NCBI RefSeq assembly: GCF_902170305.1
Contig: NZ_CABHWW010000026.1
Coordinates: 434,001-498,000, forward strand
DNA from: Yersinia alsatica
Lineage (GTDB): Bacteria > Pseudomonadota > Gammaproteobacteria > Enterobacterales > Enterobacteriaceae
Reading direction: 5' to 3'
Length of the DNA stretch: 64,000 nt
Shown here: one piece after another, positions 38,951 through 49,400 of the stretch
Numbering within the stretch: position 1 is the stretch's first letter
Layout: every line of letters begins with the position of its first letter
The notes under the pieces: generated by a model
What the model was told of the DNA's origin: nothing
Databases searched by the model: none
The model's input: the letters and a program-made list of their open reading frames with translations, nothing else
Program-made: the position numbers and the translations under genes

Positions 38951-40141
38951 TCACATTACCCGACACGCAAATCCTTTCAGGTACAAACCTTCTGGATATG
39001 TCGCGATAACAGGGTGATCCGCTGCCTGACGGAACTGTTCTATAAATTGTATATCATGACCTGCATCTAACGCAGCATCGGCCAAAATTTTCTGGAATAA
39101 ATCTGTTGGCATTAAACCTGAGCAGGAGAAACTTAACAAGATCCCGCCTGGGCGTAATAGCTGTATGGCTAACATATTGATATCTTTATAACCGCGACAA
39201 GCACTGGCGAGCTGGCTTTTGTTCTCTACAAATTTCGGTGGGTCCATGATAATCATGTCGAACTTTTCCCCTTGCGCGCGGTAGTTGCGCAGCAATTGGA
39301 ATACATCATCACGAATAAATTCAGCTTTACTCAAATCCAATTGGTTGAGTTCAACGTTCTGTTTGGCGATATCCAGCACTGATTGTGACGTATCGACACT
39401 GATAACCTGTTGGCAATTCCCCATTAACGCGGCAACAGCGAAAGCCCCGGTATAAGAGAAACAGTTCAGAACACGGCGGCCATCGGCGTAATTACGCGCC
39501 GCGAGGCGGCTATCGCGCTGATCTAAATAAAAGCCTGTCTTATGACCTTGCTGAATATCAACCAGCAATTGCATGCCATTTTCAGTAATTGGCAACAGTG
39601 CCGGAGGCATCTCACCATAGACCGTACCTTGGGTCAGCGGTAAGCCTTCTTTTTTACGCACTGAGACATCGGAGCGGTCATAAATAGAGCATTCTGGGTA
39701 GCACTTTTGCAAGGCACTGACCAGCGCCGCTCGCTGATATTCGGCACCCGCTGACAGCAGTTGCAATACCAGGAAGTTTTGGAAGCGGTCAATGGTGATA
39801 CCGGGCAAGCCGTCAGATTCGCCCGCAATCAGGCGATAGCCATTCAAGCCATCTCGTTGTGCCAACCAATCCCGCCAGCTTTGTGCTTGCTGTAGACGGC
39901 GAACAAAGAATTCGCTATCGATAACTTCATCTTGTTGGAATGTCCAGACTCGTGCCAGAATTTGAGATTCTGGTGAGTAGGCGGCACGGGCCAGCCATTT
40001 TCCCTGACTATCAAGAATATCGATGGTTTCCCCGGAAATAGCATTGCCTTCAATGCGTTGAACAGCCCCAGAGAAAATCCATGGATGGCGACGAAGTAAG
40101 GATTTTTCACGTCCTTTGGCAAGAATCAAGCGTACGGTCAT
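38951..40141 (-). CDS. rlmI: RlmI 23S rRNA m5C1962 methyltransferase
   Basis: A 396-aa protein matching E. coli RlmI. The N-terminal PUA domain ([20 protein letters not shown]) is followed by the EEHEE domain and a Rossmann methyltransferase. This has [26 protein letters not shown] and the catalytic cysteine in [10 protein letters not shown]. It methylates C1962 of 23S rRNA. It is divergent from acyP. Confidence 0.96.
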   Translation of the reverse strand: MTVRLILAKGREKSLLRRHPWIFSGAVQRIEGNAISGETIDILDSQGKWLARAAYSPESQILARVWTFQQDEVIDSEFFVRRLQQAQSWRDWLAQRDGLNGYRLIAGESDGLPGITIDRFQNFLVLQLLSAGAEYQRAALVSALQKCYPECSIYDRSDVSVRKKEGLPLTQGTVYGEMPPALLPITENGMQLLVDIQQGHKTGFYLDQRDSRLAARNYADGRRVLNCFSYTGAFAVAALMGNCQQVISVDTSQSVLDIAKQNVELNQLDLSKAEFIRDDVFQLLRNYRAQGEKFDMIIMDPPKFVENKSQLASACRGYKDINMLAIQLLRPGGILLSFSCSGLMPTDLFQKILADAALDAGHDIQFIEQFRQAADHPVIATYPEGLYLKGFACRVM

Positions 40142-40231
40142 AATTAGGTTGCTGCCAGCTAGGTAAAAAAGAGCGGTATTGTCGGAGTATGAGCCGTAAA
40201 ATGCAAATTATCACGGAGATAAGGAGTCGAT

Positions 40232-40510
40232 ATGCCTCAAGTATGCACTGCGGCCTATGTTTATGGTGTCGTCCAAGGTGTCGGTTTTCGCTATAGCACG
40301 CAACGCCAGGCGCAAGAACTGGGGGTGACGGGGTATGCCAGGAATTGTGATGATGGCAGTGTGGAAGTGGTTGCTTGTGGTGAGCAGCAAGCTGTGGCGC
40401 AGCTAATGGAGTGGATCAAGCAGGGAGGGCCACGCGGAGCGCGAGTTGAGCGCTTGCTGACCGAGCCTTATCCTCCCACACAGTTTGATACTTTTAAAAT
40501 TCGTTATTAA
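40232..40510 (+). CDS. yccX: Acylphosphatase
   Basis: A 92-aa protein of the acylphosphatase family. The catalytic arginine is in [13 protein letters not shown] and the asparagine in [13 protein letters not shown]. It hydrolyses carboxyl-phosphate bonds such as acetyl phosphate. AAGGAG is upstream. It is divergent from rlmI and converges with tusE. Confidence 0.95.
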   Translation: MPQVCTAAYVYGVVQGVGFRYSTQRQAQELGVTGYARNCDDGSVEVVACGEQQAVAQLMEWIKQGGPRGARVERLLTEPYPPTQFDTFKIRY

Positions 40511-40551
40511 CCAAGGTATGCACCGGAAAAAGCGTTACGCGCGGCTCCGCG

Positions 40552-40881
40552 TTAAATACACTTCACCGGCTTTGGCAATCCCGCAATTTTGGTCGCCTGT
40601 TTTGCTGGCCCTTTGGGGAATAAGCGGTACAGATAACGGCTATTGCCTTTTTCTTCACCATATTTCTGCGCCATCGCCTTTACCAGCATACGAATCGCGG
40701 GTGAGGTATTGAACTCTTGATAAAAAGCGCGCACAAAGCGCACCACTTCCCAATGAGGCTCGGTGAGCGTAATACCTTCCTGCTCGGCAAGTATGCTAGC
40801 CAAAGCTTCGTTCCAGTCTGCACTGTTTTTTAGATACCCTTGTGCGTCGGTTTCAATTGTCCGACCTTCAAACTCCAACAT
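40552..40881 (-). CDS. tusE: Sulfurtransferase TusE
   Basis: A 109-aa DsrC-family protein with the near-terminal reactive cysteine (KPVKCI) that accepts sulfur. TusE takes persulfide from TusBCD and passes it to MnmA for 2-thiouridine in tRNA. TGAGG lies upstream of the ATG. The length and location beside acyP match E. coli. Confidence 0.96.
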   Translation of the reverse strand: MLEFEGRTIETDAQGYLKNSADWNEALASILAEQEGITLTEPHWEVVRFVRAFYQEFNTSPAIRMLVKAMAQKYGEEKGNSRYLYRLFPKGPAKQATKIAGLPKPVKCI

Positions 40882-41136
40882 ACAACCTCAGATTCAATTA
40901 ATGAAACGGTGGCTAATTTAGCAAATCTTTGCCGATAACCCAATGAAGTCCGTATTTTTACGCTGTAAGATTCCATTGATGCAGAACAAGGTCAGGGAGC
41001 TGTACACTGAACCATCAGCCAGTATCGCGGATGACGATTAATTCAGCATTTAACAATTGAATGATGACTTTTTGGGCGGTTGAACGCGAACAAGCTTTAC
41101 AAGCAGCGGCGCTCTGTTTATAGTTCGGCTCGTTGC

Positions 41137-41224
41137 GGAGGGGTGGCCGAGTGGCTGAAGGCAACGGTCTTGAAAACCGTCGACGGGAAACCGTTCGAGA
41201 GTTCGAATCTCTCCTCCTCCGCCA
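41137..41224 (+). tRNA. serT: tRNA-Ser(UGA)
   Basis: An 88-nt class II tRNA with acceptor GGAGGGG/CTCCTCC, D-arm GGCCGAGTGGCTGAAGGC, anticodon stem-loop ACGGT-CTTGAAA-ACCGT with anticodon TGA at 41,171-41,173, a long variable arm, T-loop GTTCGAATC, discriminator G and encoded CCA. It reads UCA and UCG serine codons. Its place after tusE matches E. coli serT. The accessory block begins just downstream. Confidence 0.97.
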
Positions 41225-41748
41225 TCATTTCTCTTTATCTTCTCTGTTTTGTTCGTTTTTCACTCCAATCTAATCTCTTACTTTGTTGTTCTGTATGCCA
41301 TTTCCCCTTTTACTGCCGTTAGACAACGTGGGCTGAAATTTCCAACCAAGAACACTGTCAAACTGTAGCTGCAATTACCGCGAATATTGTTCTAATCCAA
41401 TAATGATTTTATATTTAACCACGTTATTTTTCTTTAAATTAAAAACAGCGCCTATACACATTTTAAATAAAGAATTTACTAAATAATTCTATATCAGTGG
41501 CATAGCTTTATTAATTATTTATTTGAAGATTTAATCTGTTTTTTTAATGCTAAAACGTCTCTAAATAGGATGTTTTCTGGGGTTATCTTGCTGGGGTGGG
41601 ATTATTCCTACAATAATTTAGCGAAATTTCCTATATTTTTAATGAGGTTAAAAACACATTGAAAATAATCTTCCCACAGGCATAATGCGCCAAATTATTT
41701 TGATTATATTATTTATCTGCCCCAGCCGGGCGAATAAGGATATGCCCT
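41225..41748 (+). other. AT-rich region upstream of the two-partner secretion genes
   Basis: About 520 bp between serT and the TpsB gene, clearly richer in A+T than the flanking core. It should contain the tpsBA promoter. I saw no integrase, no tRNA-end repeat and no supported gene. Confidence 0.6.
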
Positions 41749-43437
41749 GTGCTGCGTTCCAATTATTCTATATTACTTGGCAGTATATTGCTGACAGCAA
41801 TAGTTATTTCACCTATTAGTCAAGGTGTTGAATTAGCACCTGTCGATCAAACTATTCATCAACAAGAACGTCAGCGCGCCCTGGAAGAACGTTTGGCCCC
41901 TGCAACACCTGACGTGCGCTTATCTGCACCTCCTGCTTCCTTTGGTCACCTTACTTTCCCGATAGAAAAACCCTGTTTTGTCATTGATCGTATAAAAATC
42001 AGTGGCGCAGAACCATTACCGCGCTGGCTGCCACTACAACGCATTGCCGATCAGGCGCAAGGTCAGTGCTTAGGAGCGAAAGGCATTAATCTGCTGATGA
42101 GCCAAATACAAAACCGCCTGGTGGATCATGGCTATGTCACCACCCGCGTGCTGGCTCCCCAGCAGGATTTGAACAGCGGTACCCTGGCGTTACAAGTGGT
42201 GCCCGGCAAAATTCGTCGTGTTGAGCTAACTCCCGACAGTGACCGCTATGTCACGTTATTCAGCGCTTTCCCCGCTCGTCCCGGTCACTTATTGGATTTG
42301 CGCGATATTGAACAAGGGCTCGAGAATTTGCAGCGCCTCCCCACGGTACAGGCCAGCATGGAGTTGCTTCCCGGTGATGCCCCCGGCGAGACTGATATCG
42401 CGCTGAGCTGGCAACAGAGCAAAATGTGGCGGCTGGCGGCCTCGCTGGATGACTCCGGCACCCGCAGCACCGGCCGTTATCAAGGTGGCGCAACCCTGTT
42501 TCTGGATAATCCGCTCTCCCTGAGTGACCAGTTTTATGTCTCTGCTGGTGGCTCATTGAAAAGTCGCGGCGAGAAAGGCACCAATAACCTCACTGGCCAT
42601 TATTCGCTGCCGTTCGGTTACTGGACCGCGGGTATTACGGCCAGCAGTTACGACTATCACCAAACCGTGGCAGGTCTGAATGGCGATTATGGCTACCGGG
42701 GCGAAAGTGAGAATGTTTCGCTGCAACTTAGCCGCCTGCTGCATCGCAATGCCAGCCAAAAAACCACCTTTACTTACGATGTGCTGACTCGCGCCTCGAA
42801 AAACTACATTAATGATACGGAAGTGGAAGTGCAGCGCCGCCGCACCTCGGCCTGGCGTGTCGGGCTACAGCATCGTCACTTTATCTCGCAAGCGACACTG
42901 GACGCCGGTATCAGCTATCAGCGCGGCACTCGCTGGTTTGGCGCGGTACCTGCACAAGAAGAATTCTTTGGCGAAGCCACCGCCCTGAGCAAGATCCTGC
43001 GGCTGAATGCACAGCTGGATATTCCTTTTGCCATTCAAAAACAAAACTTCCATTACAACCTGCAATATCAGCGCCAAAGCACTAACACGCCACTGACGCC
43101 GCAGGATCAGTTCAGTATCGGCGGCCGTTGGTCAGTGCGCGGGTTTGACGGCGAACGCACCCTTAATGCCGATCGCGGCTGGACGGTGCGCAATGATCTC
43201 GGCTGGTATACGCCATTACCGGGGCATGAGCTGTATGTCGGTGTGGATTATGGCGAAGTGGGTGGCCGCAGTGACCCTTACTTATTGGGCCAGCATTTAG
43301 CGGGCAGTGTCGTCGGGGTGCGTGGCCGCGTGTTTCATACCCAATATGACCTGTTTGCTGGCAAACCCTTGTCGAAACCCGACGGCTTCAAAACCGACTC
43401 GGTGACGGTGGGCTTTAACCTGAACTGGCAATACTAA
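41749..43437 (+). CDS. TpsB/CdiB outer-membrane transporter (FhaC/ShlB family)
   Basis: A 562-aa Omp85-superfamily transporter. The start is GTG at 41,749 with AAGGA 7 bases upstream; the nearby ATG is out of frame. A ~26-residue signal peptide is followed by a helix/linker (about 30-65). POTRA domains ([32 protein letters not shown]) and a 16-strand barrel follow. The L6-loop motif SVRGFDGE is present and the end is FNLNWQY. It should secrete the adjacent exoprotein across the outer membrane. The two genes are 36 bp apart. Confidence 0.93.
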   Translation: MLRSNYSILLGSILLTAIVISPISQGVELAPVDQTIHQQERQRALEERLAPATPDVRLSAPPASFGHLTFPIEKPCFVIDRIKISGAEPLPRWLPLQRIADQAQGQCLGAKGINLLMSQIQNRLVDHGYVTTRVLAPQQDLNSGTLALQVVPGKIRRVELTPDSDRYVTLFSAFPARPGHLLDLRDIEQGLENLQRLPTVQASMELLPGDAPGETDIALSWQQSKMWRLAASLDDSGTRSTGRYQGGATLFLDNPLSLSDQFYVSAGGSLKSRGEKGTNNLTGHYSLPFGYWTAGITASSYDYHQTVAGLNGDYGYRGESENVSLQLSRLLHRNASQKTTFTYDVLTRASKNYINDTEVEVQRRRTSAWRVGLQHRHFISQATLDAGISYQRGTRWFGAVPAQEEFFGEATALSKILRLNAQLDIPFAIQKQNFHYNLQYQRQSTNTPLTPQDQFSIGGRWSVRGFDGERTLNADRGWTVRNDLGWYTPLPGHELYVGVDYGEVGGRSDPYLLGQHLAGSVVGVRGRVFHTQYDLFAGKPLSKPDGFKTDSVTVGFNLNWQY

Positions 43438-43473
43438 TGCGCCTGATTAATAACGACTCTTTGAGAATGAACC

Positions 43474-46400
43474 ATGAATAAGAACCTGTACCGTATCGTA
43501 TTTAACCAGGCGCGTGGCATGTTGATGGTGGTGGCTGATATTGCCGCTTCCGGTCGGGCCGCCTCTTCTGCGTCATCAGGGGTTGGGCAGACTCAGAGCC
43601 GTCGTATCAGTGCATTATCTCCACTCAGTTTCAGCCTGTTACTGGCATTGGGCTGTGTCTCATTATCGGCCCAGGCCAATATTGTTGCCGATGGCAGTGC
43701 GCCGGGTAATCAGCAGCCGACTATTATTAACAGCGCCAACGGCACACCACAGGTGAATATCCAGACCCCGAGTAGCGGTGGGGTGTCGCGCAACGTTTAT
43801 AGCCAGTTCGATGTCGATAATCGCGGGGTGATCCTCAATAACGGCCACGGTCCCAACCAAACCCAGATTGCTGGCGTGGTGGATGGCAACCCCTGGCTGG
43901 CACGAGGCGAAGCCAGCGTGATCCTTAATGAGGTCAACAGCCGCGACCCCAGTAAACTTAATGGTTATATCGAAGTCGCCGGGCGCAAGGCACAGGTGGT
44001 TATCGCTAACCCGGCCGGTATTACCTGCGAGGGCTGCGGCTTTATCAACGCCAACCGCGCGACATTAACCACTGGTCAGGCGCAACTCACTAATGGCCAA
44101 CTGACGGGCTACGATGTCGAGCGGGGCGAAATTGTTATTCAGGGCAATGGTCTGGACAGCAGCCGTCAGGATCATACCGATCTGATCGCCCGTTCTGTCA
44201 AAGTGAATGCCGGGATCTGGGCCAATGAGCTGAATGTCACCACCGGGCGTAATCAGGTGGATGCTGCACATCAGGCCATTAATGCTAAAGCCGCTGATGG
44301 CAGTTCACGGCCAAGTGTGGCGGTGGATGTTGCCAGTTTGGGCGGCATGTATGCCGGTAAAATTCGTCTAATTGGTACTGAAAGCGGTGTCGGTGTGCGC
44401 AATGCCGGAGAGATAGGGGCTGCTGCGGGCGATATCACCATAACCGCCGATGGCATGCTAATGAACAGCGGCCAAATCAACAGCGCACAGCACTTAGTGG
44501 TGAAAACCGGCGCTGGCATAGAAAACTCCGGAGTGCTCTACGCCAGCGCCAATACCCAGCTTACCACCGCCGGTAAACTGACTAACAGTGGCACCATTGC
44601 GGCGGCGGGTGACACTTCGTTGCGTGCGGCTGAGGTTAACAGCAGCCGAAATTCTGTGTTGGGTGCGGGCGTAAAATCCGACAACAGCAGCATTACCCGT
44701 GGCACACTGCGCATTGACGCCAGTGGGCAACTCACCGCGCAAGGCAAGAATATCAGTGGAACAGCACAGAGCTTCAATGCGCGCAGTATTGATTTAAGCG
44801 GCAGTCAGACACAAAGCCGTGATGTGGCCCTCACAGCACAAAGCGGGGACATCAATCTCACCGGGGCTGAGGTGCTTGCCAGCCAGAGCCTGTCGGCATC
44901 AACGACTTCGGTGTTATATACCAATAATGCCCGCCTGATTGCAGATAAGATAACCTTTAACGCGCAAACTCTCTCTAATGTGGGCGGCGTGATTGCGCAA
45001 ACCGGCACCACCGATTTTAATCTGAATCTGCCGGGTTATATTGATAACCGTGATGGCACTCTGCTGTCTGCCGGGACATTCTCGCTACAAGCCGAAGGTG
45101 TAAACAGCAACGGTAATAGCCTGCTGGGCGCGGGTATACAGAGTGATGGTCGCCTGACGGATAGCGGTGATCTGGCGGTGAAAACCCGGCAAGAATTAGT
45201 CGCACAAGGACAAACCCTCGCCGCAGGTGCCATGACGTTAACGGGCAGCCGGATTGATCTGACTGACAGCTACACGCAAGCCCGTGAGATGAATATCACT
45301 GCCATTCAGGGAGATATCAGCACGCAGCGTGCCAATATACTCGCCCTTGGCGCACTGACCCTTAACGCCAGTGCCAATGCCGGGCAAACCCTCAATAACC
45401 AGAGTGGCGCGCTGGCGGCAAACACGGTTTCTTTGAATCTGGGCCAATTGGATAATAATGCTGGCAAGATTACAGCCAGCGAAGATTTGGCGATTAGCTT
45501 ACAGCGTGATTTCACCCATCTGGCGGGTTCTACCCTTCAGGCTGGGCGTGATTTCACTTTGACCACCGCTGGCGACGTGACCAATAGCGGGCAAATGCTC
45601 GCGGGCGGCAAATTCAGCACCGACTCAAACAGCTTACTGAATACCGCCGATATCATTGCGGCACAAACCAACCTCACCACCGTTGGCGCATTGATAAATA
45701 GCGGCGATATCTTGACCCGCGGCCTGCTCAATACCGACGTTAATACCCTGTTCAACTCCGGCACCCTGATTGGTGCCGAAGCCACACTCAAAGCACGCGA
45801 GCGCATCACTAACTCCGGCCCGAACGCCCTGATCGGTGCTACGGATGAAAACGGTACTTTAGCCTTACTGGCTCCGGTGATTGAAAACAGTGATACCGTC
45901 ACTGACACCGATACCGCGCCGACCACCACGATTTTAGGGATGGGCACGATTATTCTGGCGGGGGGGCAAGACAGCGGCGGGAATTATCTGCGGGCGGCTC
46001 AGGTACTCAACCTGTCCGGCTTGATTGAATCCGGCAAAGATTTGCTGGTTTACGCCACAACGCTGACCAATCGCCGCCATATTCTCACCGCCAATAGCGA
46101 CTTTGTGGTGGCCGACACGGTGAATGGGTCAGCTTACTGGACAGTGGATAACCCCGATATACCGGGTGGGCGCTATAGCGAGCCGCCTCATGAGGGGGCA
46201 GATAACAGCGATTATATTGGCACCGATTATACGTCGACTATCGCCTATAACAGCATCGATAACATCAGCCCGGAGGCGCAACTGCTGGCGGGGGGCAACC
46301 TGACCCCGCAAGTGGGTACGCTGGAAAACTTCTGGAGTAAAATCAGTGCTCAGGGTGAGATTAACCTCACCGGCGTCACCCTGCAACAGGATGGCTGGGG

Positions 46401-49400
46401 AAGTGCACAACGCCTGATGGAGCAGACCACCTCCTCCGGTCAGTGGAATTACCGTAACTATAAAGGCGGGTTATGGCACAGAGATTGGGGCCCCGAGGTG
46501 AGCGCGCGCGCGACTCACCAATATGCCTCCAGCCTCACCGCACAAACCGTCAGCGGCAGTGGCACCACGATCAACAATGGGGCTAATCCCGGTGCTATTG
46601 CGCCACCCAATGGAAACAACAATTCCGGGAAAGACCTTGCCATCGAGTTTAACGGCATTTCCCTGACACCGCCTAATGGCGGGCTGTATCAGTTCAGTAC
46701 TGACTACACCGTCAACAGCCAGTACTTGATAGAAACGAATCCTGCCTTTGCCAACCTGAATAACTGGCGCGGATCCGACTACGTGCTCCAGCAGTTGAAT
46801 AACGACCCGAATGTGATATTCAAACGGCTGGGCGATAATGCCTATGAGCAGCGTTTGGTGCGCGATCAAGTTCTGGCGTTGACCGGTCAGGCGGTAGCCA
46901 GTGATTACCGTAGCGCCCAGGAGCAGTTCGAGGAATTATTTGCGGCGGGCCTCGAATATAGTGAAGCCTTTAATATTGCCCTCGGCACGCACCTTAGTGC
47001 TGAGCAGATGGCGGCATTAACCACCAATATCGTGCTGATGGAAAGCCGTGAAGTCGCCGGGCAAACGGTGCTGGTACCGGTGGTCTATCTGGCAGGGGTC
47101 AAGCCGGGCGACTTACAGGCCAACGGCGCATTAATTGCCGCCGAGAATATCTCCTTAACCGAGCTTCAGGGTTTCACCAATCAGGGGGCGATGAAAGCTG
47201 GCAATAACCTGAGCATCAGCATGGCGCAAGACATCAACCTGAATAACCGCGGCGGCTTACTTCAGGCGGGCGGCAACATGTTACTCAGTACACTGAACAG
47301 TGATATTGACCTGACGGGCAGCCGATTAAATGCCACTAACCTGCAACTGGACAGCGGCCGCGATATCATTCTGCGCACCGACAGTGCGCAACTCAACAGC
47401 GATAATGGGGCCGTCCAGCGCAGCCAAACCGTGCTGGGGCCGCTGGCCAGCATCAATGTCAGCAATAACGCGGTTATCAATACTGAACGTGACTTTATCA
47501 TGCAAGGCGCGAGCCTCAATGTCGGTCAGGATTTACAGGTCAATACTGGCGGCGACTGGTTGCTCAATACGGTGCAAACCCGCGACCAGATAACGGCAAA
47601 TTATGGCCGTAGCAGCTCGACCAGTGAGCATATCCGCCATCTGGGCAGTGAAGTGAATGTCGGTGGCGCACTGACCGCCAACGTTAACAATCTGACCGCC
47701 ATCGGCGCTAATATTAATGCCAATACTATTGATGTACAGGCGCAGAATATTAGCCTGAGTGCCGCCACTGACAGCCTGCATGTCACCGGTGAATCGTCGA
47801 GCAAACGCAGTCGCAGCTCGGTGGATCTCTATGATGAAACCCTGCTCGGCAGCCAGTTGAATGCCAAGAGTGACATCAATTTACAGGCGGCGAAAGACAT
47901 CAGCCTCAGTGCCAGTGCGATACAAACCGACGGTGCGCTAAAGCTGGCGGCGGGCGGCGATATCACCCTCACCACCCAGACTGAGCAGCATGACGAGCAG
48001 CGCAATCATACCGGCACTAAAAAAGGGCTGGCCTCCAGCACCACCACCCGCACTGAAGACAGTATTAGCCAGACGCTGGCGGTGGGTTCGATGCTGTCAG
48101 CCGGCTCTATGGATATCAGTGGTAAAAATATCGCCGTCATCGGCAGCAATGTGGTGGCTGACAACGACATTAGCCTACGCGCGCAAGAGAACATTATCGT
48201 CGGCACTGCGCAGCAGAGCGAAAGCGAGTCTCACCTGTATGAGCAGAAAAAATCTGGCCTGATGAGCACTGGCGGTATTGGGGTCACGGTCGGCAGCAAC
48301 AGCACCAAAGTCACCGACACCGGCAAATCCATCTCCAACGTCGGCAGTACAGTGGGCAGTGTACTGGGCAATGTCAGCATGACCGCCGGTGAAAACCTGA
48401 TGGTGCAAGGCTCCGATGTATTGGCGGCTAAAGATATCAATCTGACCGGGAAAAACGTTGCCATTGTGGCGGCTGAAAACCAGAGCAGCCAGACCCATAC
48501 CGTCGAGCAAAAATCCAGCGGCCTGACACTGGCGCTATCCGGCGCAGTCGGCAGCGCCCTCAATACCGCGGTCACCACCGCCAAAGCTGCCAGCGACGAA
48601 AGCAATGGCCGACTGGCGGCATTGCAAGGCGTGAAGGCTGCGCTCAGTGGTGCTCAGGCGGTACAGGCTGGGCAACTGGTGCAGGCGCAGGGGGGCGATA
48701 CCGCCAGCATGTTCGGCATCAGCGCCTCATTAGGCTCACAAAAATCGGCCTCGCAACAGCATCAGGAACAGACCAGCGTGACCGGTTCGACCCTGACGGC
48801 AGGTAACAATCTAACCATCAATGCGACCGGTGATGGGAACTCCGCGAACAGCGGCGATATCGTGGTGCAGGGCAGCCAGCTCAAAGCCGGTGGCGATACG
48901 ACGTTGGATGCTGCGCGCGACATATTGCTGCTGGGTGCCGCCAACACACAAAAAACCGACGGCAGTAACAGCAGCAGTGGCGGCAGTGTGGGGGTCAGTC
49001 TGGGGTTCGGTAGCTCTGGCGGTGGCCTGAGCATCTTTGCCAATGCCAACAAGGGTCAGGGCAATGAGCACGGCGACGGCACGACTTGGACGGAAACCCA
49101 GGTCGACAGTGGCGGCACGCTGTCGCTACACAGTGGCCGTGATACCGCGCTAATCGGTGCTCAGGCGAGCGGCGAAACCGTCAAGGTAGATGTGGGCCGC
49201 GACCTGTTGCTGCAAAGCCAGCAAGACAGCGATAACTATGATGCGAAGCAAACCAGTACCAGCGGCGGTATCAGCATGGCAGTGGCCGGCGGCGGCGGCT
49301 CAGCCAACCTGAGCATGAGTCAGGACAAGCTGCACAGCAATTATGATTCGGTGCAGGAGCAGACCGGAATATATGCTGGCAAGGGCGGTTTTGATATCAC

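Noticed and set aside
41080-41322. 80-codon frame over the tRNA-Ser
   Set aside because: It reads through the tRNA gene and is a by-product of it.
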